Below are positions 1 through 8,461 of a stretch of 64,000 nucleotides of DNA, piece by piece (the stretch's first letter is position 1; each line of letters begins with the position of its first letter). A model generated the notes under the pieces. The model was given only the letters and a program-made list of their open reading frames with translations. It was not told the origin of the DNA and did no database searches. The translations under genes were made by a program, and so were the position numbers. Source of the stretch: Stagnimonas aquatica (GTDB lineage: Bacteria; Pseudomonadota; Gammaproteobacteria; Nevskiales; Nevskiaceae); contig NZ_RJVO01000001.1 of the NCBI RefSeq assembly GCF_003730135.1, positions 582,001 to 646,000 of the forward strand. The letters are read 5' to 3'.

Positions 1-443
1 ACCACGAAGGTCGGGTCCAGCCCGCCCTCGGCGAGCACGCTGGCGACCAGGCTGGTGGTGGTGGTCTTGCCGTGGGTGCCGGCGATGGCGAGGCCGAAGC
101 GGAAGCGCATCAGCTCGGCCAGCATCTCGGCGCGGCGCACCACCGGGATGCGGTGGGCGCGCGCATGCACCAGCTCGGGGTTGTCGGCCTTCACCGCCGT
201 CGATACCACGATGGCGTCGGCGCCCTCGGCGTTTTCGGCCTGATGACCGAAGTAGAGCTTCGCTCCAAGCTGTTCGAGCCGCCGGGTGGCGGCCGAGGGC
301 TTGAGGTCGGTGCCGCTCACCGCGTAGCCCAGGTTGATCAGCACCTCGGCGATGCCGGACATGCCGGAGCCGCCGATGCCGAGCATGTGGATACGGCGCA
401 CGCGGTGCATGGGCGCCCTGGCCATTTCACCGGGATTCATCAT
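1..443 (-). CDS. murC: UDP-N-acetylmuramate--L-alanine ligase, N-terminal part (cut by window edge)
   Basis: MurC adds L-alanine to UDP-MurNAc, the first amino acid of the peptidoglycan stem peptide, in the cytoplasm. Only the first ~147 residues are present; the gene runs off the left edge. The N-terminus has the glycine-rich UDP-binding loop ([15 protein letters not shown]) and, near the cut, the Mur-ligase ATP loop GTHGKTTTT. It is the last visible gene of the minus-strand division and cell-wall operon. The start ATG at 443-441 overlaps the murG TGA at 442-440; a second ATG follows immediately at 440, so the exact start is uncertain by one codon. The family assignment is secure from the two motifs and the position after murG. 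Confidence 0.95.
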   Translation of the reverse strand, partial: MMNPGEMARAPMHRVRRIHMLGIGGSGMSGIAEVLINLGYAVSGTDLKPSAATRRLEQLGAKLYFGHQAENAEGADAIVVSTAVKADNPELVHARAHRIPVVRRAEMLAELMRFRFGLAIAGTHGKTTTTSLVASVLAEGGLDPTFV

Positions 444-1498
444 GGGCGCGCTCCTGCGGCGAGCAGACGCTCGACGATGTCTTCGGTGGCGCGCGGATGC
501 GCGGCGGCACGTGCCTTTTCGGCGCGAGCCAGGCAGTCGGCGCGGCTGGCGTCGCGCAGCACCGCCGCCAACCGCTCGGCGGAAAGGTCGCGCTCCTGGA
601 TCAGCTCGGCGGCGCCCACCTGCACCAGCGCGCCGGCGTTGGCGGTCTGGTGGTCGTCCACGGCGTAGGGGAAGGGCACCAGCACGCTGGCCACCCCGGC
701 CGTCGCCAGTTCGGCAACGGTGGAGGCACCGGAGCGGCACACCACCAGATCGGCCCAGGCGTAGGCGCCGGCCATGTCCTGGATGAACGGCGTCACCTCG
801 GCCTGCACGCCGTGCTGGGCATAGGCCGCCTGCGCCAGCTCGACGGTGCGGCCGCCCTGGTGGCGCACCTGCGGACGCTGCGCCGGCGGAATCAGCGCCA
901 GCGCCGCCGGCAACTTCTCGTTGAGCGCCTTCGCACCCTGGCTGCCGCCGACCACCAGCAGGTTCAGCGGGCCGCTGCGGCCGGCGTAACGCTGCGCCGG
1001 CGGCGGCAGCGCGGCGACTTCCGCCCGCACCGGATTGCCGACGGTGATGCCGCCGGCCAGTGCGCCGTCGAAGCCTTGCAGGGCCTGCCGGGCCAGCTTG
1101 GCGAGCTGGCGGTTGGTGTAGCCGGCGGTGGCGTTCTGCTCATGCACGAACAAGGGGATGCGCCGCAGCCAGGCGGCAACGCCACCGGGGCCGGCGGCGA
1201 AGCCGCCCATGCCCAGCACCGCGTCCGGCCGCACCCGCGACAGCACGCCCAGCGCCTGACGGATCGCCCGCAGGATCAGCAGCGGCGCGGTCAGCAGCTT
1301 GAGCAGGCCCTTGCCGCGCAGGCCGCTGACCTGCACGTATTCCATGGCGATGCCCTGCGCGGGGACGGTGCGCGACTCGAAGCTCTCCGGCGCGCCCAGC
1401 CAGACCACCTCGTGGCCGCGCGCGCGCAGGGCGTGGGCGACGGCGAGGCCGGGGTAGACGTGGCCGCCGGTGCCACCGGCCATGATCAGCACTTTCAT
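440..1498 (-). CDS. murG: MurG, lipid II-forming N-acetylglucosaminyltransferase
   Basis: This peripheral membrane glycosyltransferase (352 aa) transfers GlcNAc from UDP-GlcNAc to lipid I, giving lipid II, on the inner face of the cytoplasmic membrane. The N-terminal glycine loop GGTGGH (residues 8-13), the second glycine-rich stretch [16 protein letters not shown] in mid-protein and [12 protein letters not shown] in the UDP-GlcNAc domain are all intact, and the length is normal for the family. It lies between ftsW and murC. Unlike every other junction in this operon except murD/mraY it does not overlap its upstream neighbour: about 190 bp of repeat separates it from ftsW. A degenerate copy of its first 20 bases sits at the far end of that insert (1673-1692), so the present start appears to be a regenerated one. 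Confidence 0.97.
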   Translation of the reverse strand: MKVLIMAGGTGGHVYPGLAVAHALRARGHEVVWLGAPESFESRTVPAQGIAMEYVQVSGLRGKGLLKLLTAPLLILRAIRQALGVLSRVRPDAVLGMGGFAAGPGGVAAWLRRIPLFVHEQNATAGYTNRQLAKLARQALQGFDGALAGGITVGNPVRAEVAALPPPAQRYAGRSGPLNLLVVGGSQGAKALNEKLPAALALIPPAQRPQVRHQGGRTVELAQAAYAQHGVQAEVTPFIQDMAGAYAWADLVVCRSGASTVAELATAGVASVLVPFPYAVDDHQTANAGALVQVGAAELIQERDLSAERLAAVLRDASRADCLARAEKARAAAHPRATEDIVERLLAAGARP

Positions 1499-1692
1499 GG
1501 CTTACCTCCGCCGTCCATGGCGAGACGGAGCGCCATCGGGAGAGCCCTGGGCGCGAATGGCCTAACGGGGACTGACATTGAGTCAGTCCCCGCCCAAGCC
1601 ATTCGCCCATGTGCGCCCGCGCAGCGGGGCCGAATGCCATTCAAGGCATTCGTCCTGCTTCCGTCGCGCCCCGCCATGATCAAAATCTTCAT
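1499..1692. repeat. Hairpin-rich insertion between ftsW and murG
   Basis: This 190-bp non-coding stretch is packed with inverted repeats: a perfect 10-bp stem GGGGACTGAC/GTCAGTCCCC (1567-1576/1582-1591, 5-nt loop), an outer CGAATGGC/GCCATTCG pair (1554-1561/1598-1605), and a hairpin CGAATGCC/GGCATTCG (1631-1638/1645-1652). The last 20 bases (1673-1692) match the first 20 bases of murG at 16 of 20 positions. In the minus-strand reading this gives an ATG overlapping the ftsW TGA and encoding MKILIMAG, against MKVLIMAG in MurG. The simplest reading is an inserted palindromic element that displaced the original coupled murG start and left or duplicated it. A mobile origin is inferred. Confidence 0.7.
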
Positions 1693-2936
1693 GCGCCCGC
1701 CCTCCCCGCGCCCAGGCTGCGGCGCAGGCCGGCCAGCCAGTCGCGCAGGCCCAGGGGCGCGGTCTGCACCGCCTTGCCGGACAGGGTGCGGCCACGCGGC
1801 TTGGGCAGCATCGCCAGCGCCGCGCGGTTTTCGTAGTCGACGCGCAGCATCAGGCCCAGCATCAGGCTCACCGTCACCAGCGAGCTGCCGCCGTAGCTGA
1901 TCAGCGGCAGGGTCAGGCCCTTGGTCGGCAGCGCGCCCATGTTCACCGCCATGTTGATCAGCGCCTGCAGGCCCAGCCAGCCGGCCAGGCCGTAGCAGAG
2001 GTAGGCGGCGAAGCGGCGGTCGAGCTGCTCGGCCTGCTGGCCGATCTTGAAGCCGCGCCAGACCACCACGCCGAACAGGGCGATCAGGCTCAGCACCCCG
2101 AGCAGGCCGAACTCTTCGGCGAGGATCGCGAAGATGAAGTCGGTGTGCATTTCCGGCAGGTACATGAGCTTCTGCACGCTGTTGCCAAGGCCGACGCCGG
2201 TCCACTCGCCACGGCCGACGGCGATCAGCGACTGGGTGAGCTGAAAGCCCGAACCCAGCGCGTCTTCCCAGGGATTGGTGAACGAAAGCACCCGCTTCAT
2301 GCGGTAGGCGACGGTCATCACCAGCACGCTCAGCACGCCGCCGGCGAGCAGGCCGAGGCCGGCGACATATAGCAGCCGGGCGCCGCCCAGGAACAGCATC
2401 AGGAAGGTGACCGCGAGCAGGATCACCGTCGCCCCGAGGTCCGGCTCCAGCAGGAACAGCACCAGGATCGGGAACAGGAACACCAGGGGATTCAGGAAGC
2501 CGGCCAGCGAGGTCTGCAACTCCAGCTGCCGCTTCACGATGTAGCCGGCCAGCCAGACGATGAAGGCCAGGCGCACCGGCTCCGAGGCCTGCAGGCGGAA
2601 GAAGCCGGCGATGTCCAGCCAGCGCTTGGCGCCGTTCACCCGTACGCCGGCGAGCAGCACGGTCAGCAGCAGCAGCATCGCACCCAGCAACAGCCACCAG
2701 CGCTGCTTCTCCCAGAAGCCGGTGGGCACGCAGAACATGCCCCAGCAGGCAACCAGACCGACGCCGATGAACACCAGCTGGCGCCAGAAGAAATACATCG
2801 AGGAACCGCCCAGCTTCTCGCCGACGGCGACGCTGGCCGAGGCCACCATCACCAGCCCCCAGGCCAACAGCGCCGCGACGGCGCCGCAGAACAGGCCGTC
2901 GAGGCCGTACTTGGGATTGGGCAGTTCCAGGTTCAC
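1689..2936 (-). CDS. ftsW: FtsW, septal peptidoglycan glycosyltransferase (SEDS family)
   Basis: FtsW is a polytopic membrane protein that polymerises lipid II at the division septum together with the transpeptidase FtsI. The 415-aa product has about ten hydrophobic segments and SEDS family signatures, including a long periplasmic loop with NPWEDALGSGFQLTQSLIAVGRG and, near the C-terminus, INMAVNMGALPTKGLTLPLISYGGSS. The start at 2936 overlaps the murD stop by four bases. The end overlaps an ATG at 1692-1690 that probably marks the former murG start. The C-terminal tail after the last membrane segment is basic and cytoplasmic. Position in the dcw cluster and the motifs make the assignment secure. 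Confidence 0.97.
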   Translation of the reverse strand: MNLELPNPKYGLDGLFCGAVAALLAWGLVMVASASVAVGEKLGGSSMYFFWRQLVFIGVGLVACWGMFCVPTGFWEKQRWWLLLGAMLLLLTVLLAGVRVNGAKRWLDIAGFFRLQASEPVRLAFIVWLAGYIVKRQLELQTSLAGFLNPLVFLFPILVLFLLEPDLGATVILLAVTFLMLFLGGARLLYVAGLGLLAGGVLSVLVMTVAYRMKRVLSFTNPWEDALGSGFQLTQSLIAVGRGEWTGVGLGNSVQKLMYLPEMHTDFIFAILAEEFGLLGVLSLIALFGVVVWRGFKIGQQAEQLDRRFAAYLCYGLAGWLGLQALINMAVNMGALPTKGLTLPLISYGGSSLVTVSLMLGLMLRVDYENRAALAMLPKPRGRTLSGKAVQTAPLGLRDWLAGLRRSLGAGRAGA

Positions 2937-4285
2937 GGACGCCCTCCCGCCGCCAGTTCGCGCACCGCCGCCTCGAACTGCTGGCCGCGGTCCACATAGC
3001 TCTTGAACTGATCGAAGCTGGCGCAGGCCGGCGACAGCAGCACCGAGGCGCCGGGCAGGGTCAGCGTCCGCGCGCGGCGCAGCGCGTCGGCCATGCTCGC
3101 TTCGCGGTACACCGGCAGGGCGCCGTCGATGGCGGCCTCGATCTTGTCGGCGTCTTCGCCGAACAGCACCGCGGCACTGCCCTTGGCGGCCAGCGCGCCA
3201 GCGAGCGGCGAAAAGTCCTGGCCTTTGCCCTGACCACCGCCCAGCCAGATCAGCGGCGACGGCAGTCCGCGCACCGCCGCCAGCGTCGAGCCGACATTGG
3301 TGCCCTTGCTGTCGTTGTAGTAGCGGGCACCGTCGATCTCGGCGACGAAGGCGCAGCGGTGCGGCAGGCCACGGAAGTCCTGCAGGGCGCGCAGCACGGT
3401 GGCGCGCGGAATGTCGGCGGCCTCGATCAGCGCCAGCGCCGCCAGCACATTGGCGGCGTTGTGCAGGCCGGCGATCTTCAGCGCCGACAGCGGCAGGATG
3501 CGGTCGCGGGCGGTGGCCAGCCAGAGCTCGCCGCGCTGTTCGATCAGGCCGTACTCGCCGGGTGCGCGCGGCGCGTCCAGGCCAAAGCTGAGGCGGCGGC
3601 GGGCGGCATCGCTGTTGAGCCGGGTGGCGACATCGTCGCGGTTGACCACCGCCACCTGGCAGCCGTTGAAGATGCGTGCCTTGGCGGCGCCGTAGGCGGC
3701 CATCGAGCCGTGGCGGTCGAGATGGTCTTCCGAAAGATTCAGCACCGCCGCCGCCCGGCAGCGCAGCGTGTGGGTGGTCTCCAACTGGAAGCTCGACAGC
3801 TCCAGCACGTAGAGCTGGGCGCTGTCGGAGAGCACGTCCAGCGCCGGCGGCGCCAGATTGCCGCCGACCCCGACCTTGAGGCCTGCCGCCTTCGCCATCT
3901 CGCCGACCAGGGTGGTGACGGTGGACTTGCCATTGCTGCCGGTGATGCCGATGACCGGCACCTTGGCGTGGCGGGCGAACAGCTCGATGTCGCCGATGAT
4001 CGGCACTCCGGCGGCGCGCAGAGCCTGCACGAAAGGTTCATTCAGCGAGACCCCGGGCGATACCACCGCCTCGCTGAACTGGTTCAGCGGCTCCGGCGCG
4101 GCGAAGCCGCCCAAACGGAACTCGAAGCGGCCGAACTCGGCGGTGAGCTGCTGGTGTCCGGCCGGCTCGGCGCGGGAATCGGTGATGACCAGGTCGGCAT
4201 CCTCGCGCGCGAGGTAGCGCAGCGCCGAGACTCCGGAGAGTCCCAGCCCCACCACCAGCATGCGCTTACCCGAGTAGCGGCCCAT
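2933..4285 (-). CDS. murD: UDP-N-acetylmuramoyl-L-alanine--D-glutamate ligase
   Basis: MurD adds D-glutamate to UDP-MurNAc-L-Ala in the cytoplasm, the second amino-acid step of peptidoglycan precursor synthesis. The 450-aa protein shows the N-terminal nucleotide-binding fold (MLVVGLGLSGVSALRYLA), the ATP loop GSNGKST at residues 116-122, a central Mur-ligase domain with HLDRHGSMAAYGAAKARIF, and a C-terminal domain containing YNDSKGTNVGST. Length is typical. It follows mraY after a 13-bp gap and overlaps ftsW by four bases, so it is probably co-translated with ftsW. Nothing unusual is seen in the sequence. Confidence 0.97.
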   Translation of the reverse strand: MGRYSGKRMLVVGLGLSGVSALRYLAREDADLVITDSRAEPAGHQQLTAEFGRFEFRLGGFAAPEPLNQFSEAVVSPGVSLNEPFVQALRAAGVPIIGDIELFARHAKVPVIGITGSNGKSTVTTLVGEMAKAAGLKVGVGGNLAPPALDVLSDSAQLYVLELSSFQLETTHTLRCRAAAVLNLSEDHLDRHGSMAAYGAAKARIFNGCQVAVVNRDDVATRLNSDAARRRLSFGLDAPRAPGEYGLIEQRGELWLATARDRILPLSALKIAGLHNAANVLAALALIEAADIPRATVLRALQDFRGLPHRCAFVAEIDGARYYNDSKGTNVGSTLAAVRGLPSPLIWLGGGQGKGQDFSPLAGALAAKGSAAVLFGEDADKIEAAIDGALPVYREASMADALRRARTLTLPGASVLLSPACASFDQFKSYVDRGQQFEAAVRELAAGGRP

Positions 4286-4298
4286 GGTCAGTGCGTCC

Positions 4299-5384
4299 TC
4301 ACCGGATCTTCAGCGTGGACAGGCCGATCAGCACCAGAATCAAGGTGATGATCCAGAAGCGGACGATGATCTTCGGCTCCGCCCAGCCCTTGAGTTCGTA
4401 GTGGTGGTGCAGCGGCGCCATGCGGAAGATGCGCTTGCCGCCCGAGTACTTGAAGTAGCCCACCTGCAGCGCCACCGAGATGGTCTCGGCGACGAACACG
4501 CCGCCCATGATCGCCAGCACCAGCTCCTGACGGACCAGCACCGCCACCACGCCCAGCGCCGCGCCCAGCGCCAGCGCGCCGACATCGCCCATGAACACCT
4601 GCGCCGGGTAGGCGTTGAACCAGAGGAAGCCCAGGCCGGCGCCGGCGATGGCGGTGCAGAACACCGCCAGCTCACCGACGCCGGCGATGTAGGGGATTCC
4701 CAGGTACTGCGCGAACTTCACATTGCCGGTGCAGTAGGCGAATACCGCCAGCGCCGAGGCGACCAGCACGGTCGGCATGATCGCCAGACCGTCGAGGCCG
4801 TCGGTGAGATTCACCGCGTTGGAGCTGCCGACGATCACCAGATAGGTCCAGACCACGAAGAACACCCCGAGCGGGATCGACACGCCCTTCAGGAAGGGCA
4901 CGATCAGCGCGGTCTCCACCGGGGTCTTGGCGGTGAGATAGATCGCCAGCGATACCGAGAAGCCGGTGAGCGACAGCCAGAAGTACTTCTTGCGGGCGAT
5001 CAGACCCTTGGGGTTCTTGTGCTTGATCTTGATGTAGTCGTCGGCAAAGCCGACCGCGCCGAACGCCAGGGTCACCGCCAGCGCGAACCAGACGAACTTG
5101 CTGGTGAGGTTGGCCCAGAGCAGGGTCGCCACCGTGATCGCCGCCAGGATCAGCAGACCACCCATGGTCGGCGTGCCGGTCTTTTTCAGGTGCGAGGCCG
5201 GGCCGTCGTCGCGGATCGGCTGGCCGAACTTGAACTGGTAGAGCCGCTCGATCAGCAGCGGCCCGAACACGAAGCTGAAGATCAGCGCCGTGAGGATGCC
5301 CAGCACCGCCCGCACGGTGAGATAGTTGAACAGGCGCAGGAAGGAGTAGTCCGCCTGTAGCCATTGCGCGAGGTGATAGAGCAT
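4299..5384 (-). CDS. mraY: Phospho-N-acetylmuramoyl-pentapeptide-transferase (lipid I synthase)
   Basis: MraY is an integral membrane enzyme that moves phospho-MurNAc-pentapeptide from UDP onto undecaprenyl phosphate, making lipid I. The 361-aa product has ten predicted hydrophobic helices. The acidic catalytic region [15 protein letters not shown], the [13 protein letters not shown] loop and the conserved cytoplasmic histidine motif [13 protein letters not shown] near the C-terminus are all present. Its start codon overlaps the murF stop in a TGATG arrangement, implying coupled translation. Length and motif spacing match well-studied proteobacterial MraY enzymes. Confidence 0.97.
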   Translation of the reverse strand: MLYHLAQWLQADYSFLRLFNYLTVRAVLGILTALIFSFVFGPLLIERLYQFKFGQPIRDDGPASHLKKTGTPTMGGLLILAAITVATLLWANLTSKFVWFALAVTLAFGAVGFADDYIKIKHKNPKGLIARKKYFWLSLTGFSVSLAIYLTAKTPVETALIVPFLKGVSIPLGVFFVVWTYLVIVGSSNAVNLTDGLDGLAIMPTVLVASALAVFAYCTGNVKFAQYLGIPYIAGVGELAVFCTAIAGAGLGFLWFNAYPAQVFMGDVGALALGAALGVVAVLVRQELVLAIMGGVFVAETISVALQVGYFKYSGGKRIFRMAPLHHHYELKGWAEPKIIVRFWIITLILVLIGLSTLKIR

Positions 5385-6763
5385 CAGTGACTCCCCTCGG
5401 CGAGCGTGGCGCCGGGTTTTTCGTTGTTGTTGTCGGTGAGCGCGGCGACGACGCGCTCCATGCGCGCCGAGCGTGAGCCTTTAACCAGGATCGTGGTGCC
5501 GGCCGTGAGCTGGCTGCGCAGAGCGGCGATCAGTGCGTCCAGCTCGCTGTGCGATTGCGCGGCGCCGCCGAAAGTGCCTGCCGCCTCGGCCGACAGGCGG
5601 CCCAGCGTGTAGAGGCCATCGAGTCCCAGCGTGCGGGCCCGCAGGCCCGCGTCGGCATGCAGACGCGCCGCGTCCGGACCCAGTTCAGCCATGTCGCCCA
5701 GCACCAGCAGGCGTCGGCCGGACTCGCGCGCCAGCAGTTCCATCGCGGCGTTGAGCGAGGTCGGGTTGGCGTTGTAGCTGTCGTCGATCAGTCGCGCGCC
5801 GCTGACGTGGGTCTTCACGGCGACCCGGCCCTTGGGCGCCTCGACCTTCGCGAGCCCGGCTGCGATCACCGCCGGCTCCAGGCCCAGCGCGAACCCGGTC
5901 GCCGCCGCCGCCAGCGCGTTGGCGACGTTGTGGCGGCCGGGCAGTGGCAGCTGTACCTCGGCCTCGCCAGCCGGCGTGACCAGGAGGAAGCGGCTTTCGT
6001 CGGCGCCAGCCACCAGGCGCTCGGCACGCACGTCGGCGTGGCCGGCAAAGCCGAAGCTGACGATGCGGTTGTCGGCGGCGAGCTTGACCCAGAGGCCGGC
6101 ATAAGCGTCGTCGGCGTTGATGACGGCGACGCCGCCATTGAGCGCAGCGAACATCTCGCCCTTGGCCTTGGCCACCCCCTCGCGCGAGCCAAAGCCTTCC
6201 AGGTGCGCGTCGCCAGCCTGGGTGACGATGCCGACGCCGGGGCGGGCGAGCCGGGCCAGCGCGGCGATCTCGCCGGCATGGTTGGCGCCCATCTCGATGA
6301 CCGCCGTGCGGTGCTCGCGGCGCAGCCGGCACAGCGTCAGCGGCACGCCGATATGGTTGTTGAGATTGCCCTCGGTGTAGAGCACCGAGCCGCGCGCCGC
6401 GAACACCGCCGCCAGCAACTGCTTGGTGGTGGTCTTGCCATTGCTGCCGGTGACGCCGATCACCGGCCCGCCGAAGTGCCGCCGCCAGCTCGCGGCATAG
6501 CGTTGCAGCGCCACCAGGGTATCGGGCACCAGCAGTTGCGCGATGGGCGCATCCACCGAACGCGACACCAGCGCCCCGACCGCGCCCTTGGCGGCCGCCT
6601 CGGCGAGAAAGTCGTGGGCATCGAAGCGCTCGCCGGCAAGCGCCACGAACAGATCGCCCGGCTGCAACGCGCGGGTATCGGTGACCACGCGCGAGAACGG
6701 CGCGTCGTCGCCCTGCAAGGGCACACCGAGACGGCGCGCGGCGTCGGACAGGCGTTCCATCAT
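5384..6763 (-). CDS. murF: UDP-N-acetylmuramoyl-tripeptide--D-alanyl-D-alanine ligase
   Basis: MurF adds the D-Ala-D-Ala dipeptide to the UDP-MurNAc tripeptide, completing the cytoplasmic pentapeptide precursor. The 459-aa protein has the N-terminal UDP-binding domain with [17 protein letters not shown], the ATP loop GSNGKTT at residues 106-112, the central motif [13 protein letters not shown] and a C-terminal domain with [16 protein letters not shown]. It overlaps murE by four bases upstream and mraY by one base downstream, in the usual dcw order. The family assignment is firm; D-Ala-D-Ala rather than a depsipeptide as substrate is assumed. Confidence 0.97.
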   Translation of the reverse strand: MMERLSDAARRLGVPLQGDDAPFSRVVTDTRALQPGDLFVALAGERFDAHDFLAEAAAKGAVGALVSRSVDAPIAQLLVPDTLVALQRYAASWRRHFGGPVIGVTGSNGKTTTKQLLAAVFAARGSVLYTEGNLNNHIGVPLTLCRLRREHRTAVIEMGANHAGEIAALARLARPGVGIVTQAGDAHLEGFGSREGVAKAKGEMFAALNGGVAVINADDAYAGLWVKLAADNRIVSFGFAGHADVRAERLVAGADESRFLLVTPAGEAEVQLPLPGRHNVANALAAAATGFALGLEPAVIAAGLAKVEAPKGRVAVKTHVSGARLIDDSYNANPTSLNAAMELLARESGRRLLVLGDMAELGPDAARLHADAGLRARTLGLDGLYTLGRLSAEAAGTFGGAAQSHSELDALIAALRSQLTAGTTILVKGSRSARMERVVAALTDNNNEKPGATLAEGSH

Positions 6764-8247
6764 GAGCCCGCTCCTACCAAGGCAGCGACAAAGGCGCGAT
6801 CACTGAACGGCCGCACGTCCTTGCCATAGGTCTGGGTGGTCTCGTGGCCCTTGCCGGCGACTACCACCACGTCGTCGGCACCGGCCTCGGCGACGGCGGC
6901 GCGGATCGCCTCGGCACGGTCGTGGATGACACGGGTGCCGGCGCCCGCACCTGCGAGGATGTCGGCGACGATGGCGGCCGGGCTTTCGCTGCGCGGATTG
7001 TCGTCGGTGACGATCGCGAGGTCGGCGCCCCGCACTGCCGCCGCGCCCATCAGCGGCCGCTTGCCGCGGTCGCGGTCGCCGCCGCAGCCGAACACGCAGA
7101 TCAGCCGGCCTGCGGTATGCGCGCGCACGGCTTTCAGAATCTGCTCCAGCGCCTCCGGCGTGTGGGCGTAGTCGACCACCACCAGGGGCTTCGCGGCCGG
7201 ACCGCGATAGCCCTCGATACGTCCGGGCACGGTGTGCACCTGCGCCATCGCGCGCAGCGCATCCGGCAGGCTCGCGCCGCGATGCAGCAGCGCGGCGAGC
7301 GCGGCCAGCAGGTTGTAGGCGTTGAAGCGGCCGAGCAGACGGGTCTCCAGCCGGCCTTTACCCCAGCTGCTGTCGATCTCCATCGCCAGGCCATGGCTGG
7401 AGAGCTGGAGCTGGCGGCCGAGCAGATAACGCCCGGCGCTGGGGATCTCGCCATCGAGGCCATAGACCGTCACCGCGCGCCCCTCGGCGAGCAGTGCCGC
7501 CGCCCAGGCGGCGCCAGTGGCGTCGTCGCGGTTGAGCACCGCCATGCCACGGCAGTAGTCGCTGAACAGCCGGCGCTTGGCCGCCGCGTAGGCCTCGACC
7601 GTACCGTGGTAGTCGAGGTGGTCGCGGGTGACATTGGTGAGGATGGCCAGGTCGTAGCCAATACCGGAAACACGGGCCTGATCCAGGGCGTGGCTGGACA
7701 CTTCCATCGCGCAGGCCTGCAAGCCCTCGGCGACGAAACCGGCTAGCAGCTCTTGCAGGCGGATCGGGTCGGGCGTGGTGTGGCTGGCTTCGCGCAGCGC
7801 ACCCAGGCGGCCGAAGCCAATGGTGCCGAGGTAGGCGCAGCTGTCACCCAGGGCTTCCAGCCCCTGCGCGACCAGATAGGCGCTGGAGGTCTTGCCGTCG
7901 GTGCCGGTGACCCCGACCGTGAACAACTGGCGCGCCGGCTCGCGGTGGAAGCGCGCGGCGATCTCGCCGACGCGGCGCGACAGGCCAGGCACGGCGACCT
8001 GCGGCACCGGCAGATCGGCCGGCTCGGCGATGCCCGGCGCCGGCTCCCAGACCACCGCCGTGGCGCCGCGCGCCAGCGCGGTCTCGACGTGCGCCAGACC
8101 GTGGCCGGCGACACCCTTCACCGCCAGGAAGGCATCGCCCGGTTCCACCCGGCGGGAGTCGGTCTCGACGCCAGTGACTTCCAGCTCGGGGTTGTCGCTG
8201 GGCGCGGGCGCGAGGCCGGCCAGCAAGTCCTTCAGCAGGCGGCTCAT
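6760..8247 (-). CDS. murE: UDP-N-acetylmuramoyl-tripeptide synthetase, meso-diaminopimelate-adding type
   Basis: MurE adds the third residue to the peptidoglycan stem peptide. The 495-aa protein carries the ATP loop GTDGKTS at residues 115-121, the VSSHALDQ region of the central domain and the DNPRSE motif near residue 415. DNPR is the established signature of enzymes that use meso-diaminopimelate, so a Gram-negative-type DAP wall is expected. The stop overlaps murF by four bases. The start ATG at 8247-8245 is overlapped by the TGA of a 36-codon ORF in the tandem repeat upstream, and a GTGGAGG ribosome-binding sequence supplied by that repeat lies about 8 nt ahead of it. The repeat therefore now provides the translation signal for murE. 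Confidence 0.97.
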   Translation of the reverse strand: MSRLLKDLLAGLAPAPSDNPELEVTGVETDSRRVEPGDAFLAVKGVAGHGLAHVETALARGATAVVWEPAPGIAEPADLPVPQVAVPGLSRRVGEIAARFHREPARQLFTVGVTGTDGKTSSAYLVAQGLEALGDSCAYLGTIGFGRLGALREASHTTPDPIRLQELLAGFVAEGLQACAMEVSSHALDQARVSGIGYDLAILTNVTRDHLDYHGTVEAYAAAKRRLFSDYCRGMAVLNRDDATGAAWAAALLAEGRAVTVYGLDGEIPSAGRYLLGRQLQLSSHGLAMEIDSSWGKGRLETRLLGRFNAYNLLAALAALLHRGASLPDALRAMAQVHTVPGRIEGYRGPAAKPLVVVDYAHTPEALEQILKAVRAHTAGRLICVFGCGGDRDRGKRPLMGAAAVRGADLAIVTDDNPRSESPAAIVADILAGAGAGTRVIHDRAEAIRAAVAEAGADDVVVVAGKGHETTQTYGKDVRPFSDRAFVAALVGAGS

Positions 8248-8354
8248 GCGCGCGCCTCCACGAATTCATCCCCAGACTCAAGCGCAGCCGAGTCGGCGCG
8301 CGGCGCGCATTCCCGCACCCACGCTCGCAAAAAACGCTCGCGGCACCGTGTCAT
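8244..8354 (-). CDS. 36-residue micro-ORF, repeat copy B, coupled to murE
   Basis: This ORF occupies one 107-bp repeat unit. It starts MTRCRERFLRAWVREC, ends GDEFVEARA, and its TGA overlaps the murE ATG (ATGA). A GTGGAGG Shine-Dalgarno-like sequence precedes its ATG at 8354-8352, which in turn overlaps the stop of copy A. It differs from copy A by one Glu-to-Asp change. The peptide is arginine-rich with two cysteines. I recognise no family. It may be a real small protein, or only a bridge that lets ribosomes pass from ftsI to murE without a gap. The open frame and start/stop spacing are seen directly; expression is inferred. Confidence 0.4.
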   Translation of the reverse strand: MTRCRERFLRAWVRECAPRADSAALESGDEFVEARA

Positions 8355-8457
8355 GCGCGCGCCTCCACGAATTCTTCCCCAGACTCAAGCGCAGCCGAGT
8401 CGGCGCGTGGCGCGCATTCCCGCACCCACGCTCGCAAAAAACGCTCGCGGCACCGTG
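8244..8457. repeat. Two-unit 107-bp tandem repeat between ftsI and murE
   Basis: Two adjacent 107-bp units (8244-8350 and 8351-8457) differ at only two bases. A partial third start (TCATGCGCGCG) begins at 8458 at the ftsI stop. Each unit ends in the same GTGGAGG...ATGA start signal, so duplication kept the ATGA overlap at every junction. One difference is silent and the other changes Glu to Asp in the encoded 36-residue ORF. Confidence 0.9.
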
Positions 8458-8461
8458 TCAT
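8351..8461 (-). CDS. 36-residue micro-ORF, repeat copy A, coupled to ftsI
   Basis: The ATG at 8461-8459 overlaps the ftsI TGA and the ORF's own TGA overlaps the ATG of copy B, giving a four-gene ATGA chain ftsI-A-B-murE. The product starts MTRCRERFLRAWVREC and ends GEEFVEARA (36 aa). It has no signal peptide or membrane segment and no recognised family. In related bacteria ftsI usually runs directly into murE, so this ORF is an addition. Whether the peptide matters or only the reading-through of ribosomes cannot be told from sequence. Confidence 0.4.
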   Translation of the reverse strand: MTRCRERFLRAWVRECAPRADSAALESGEEFVEARA

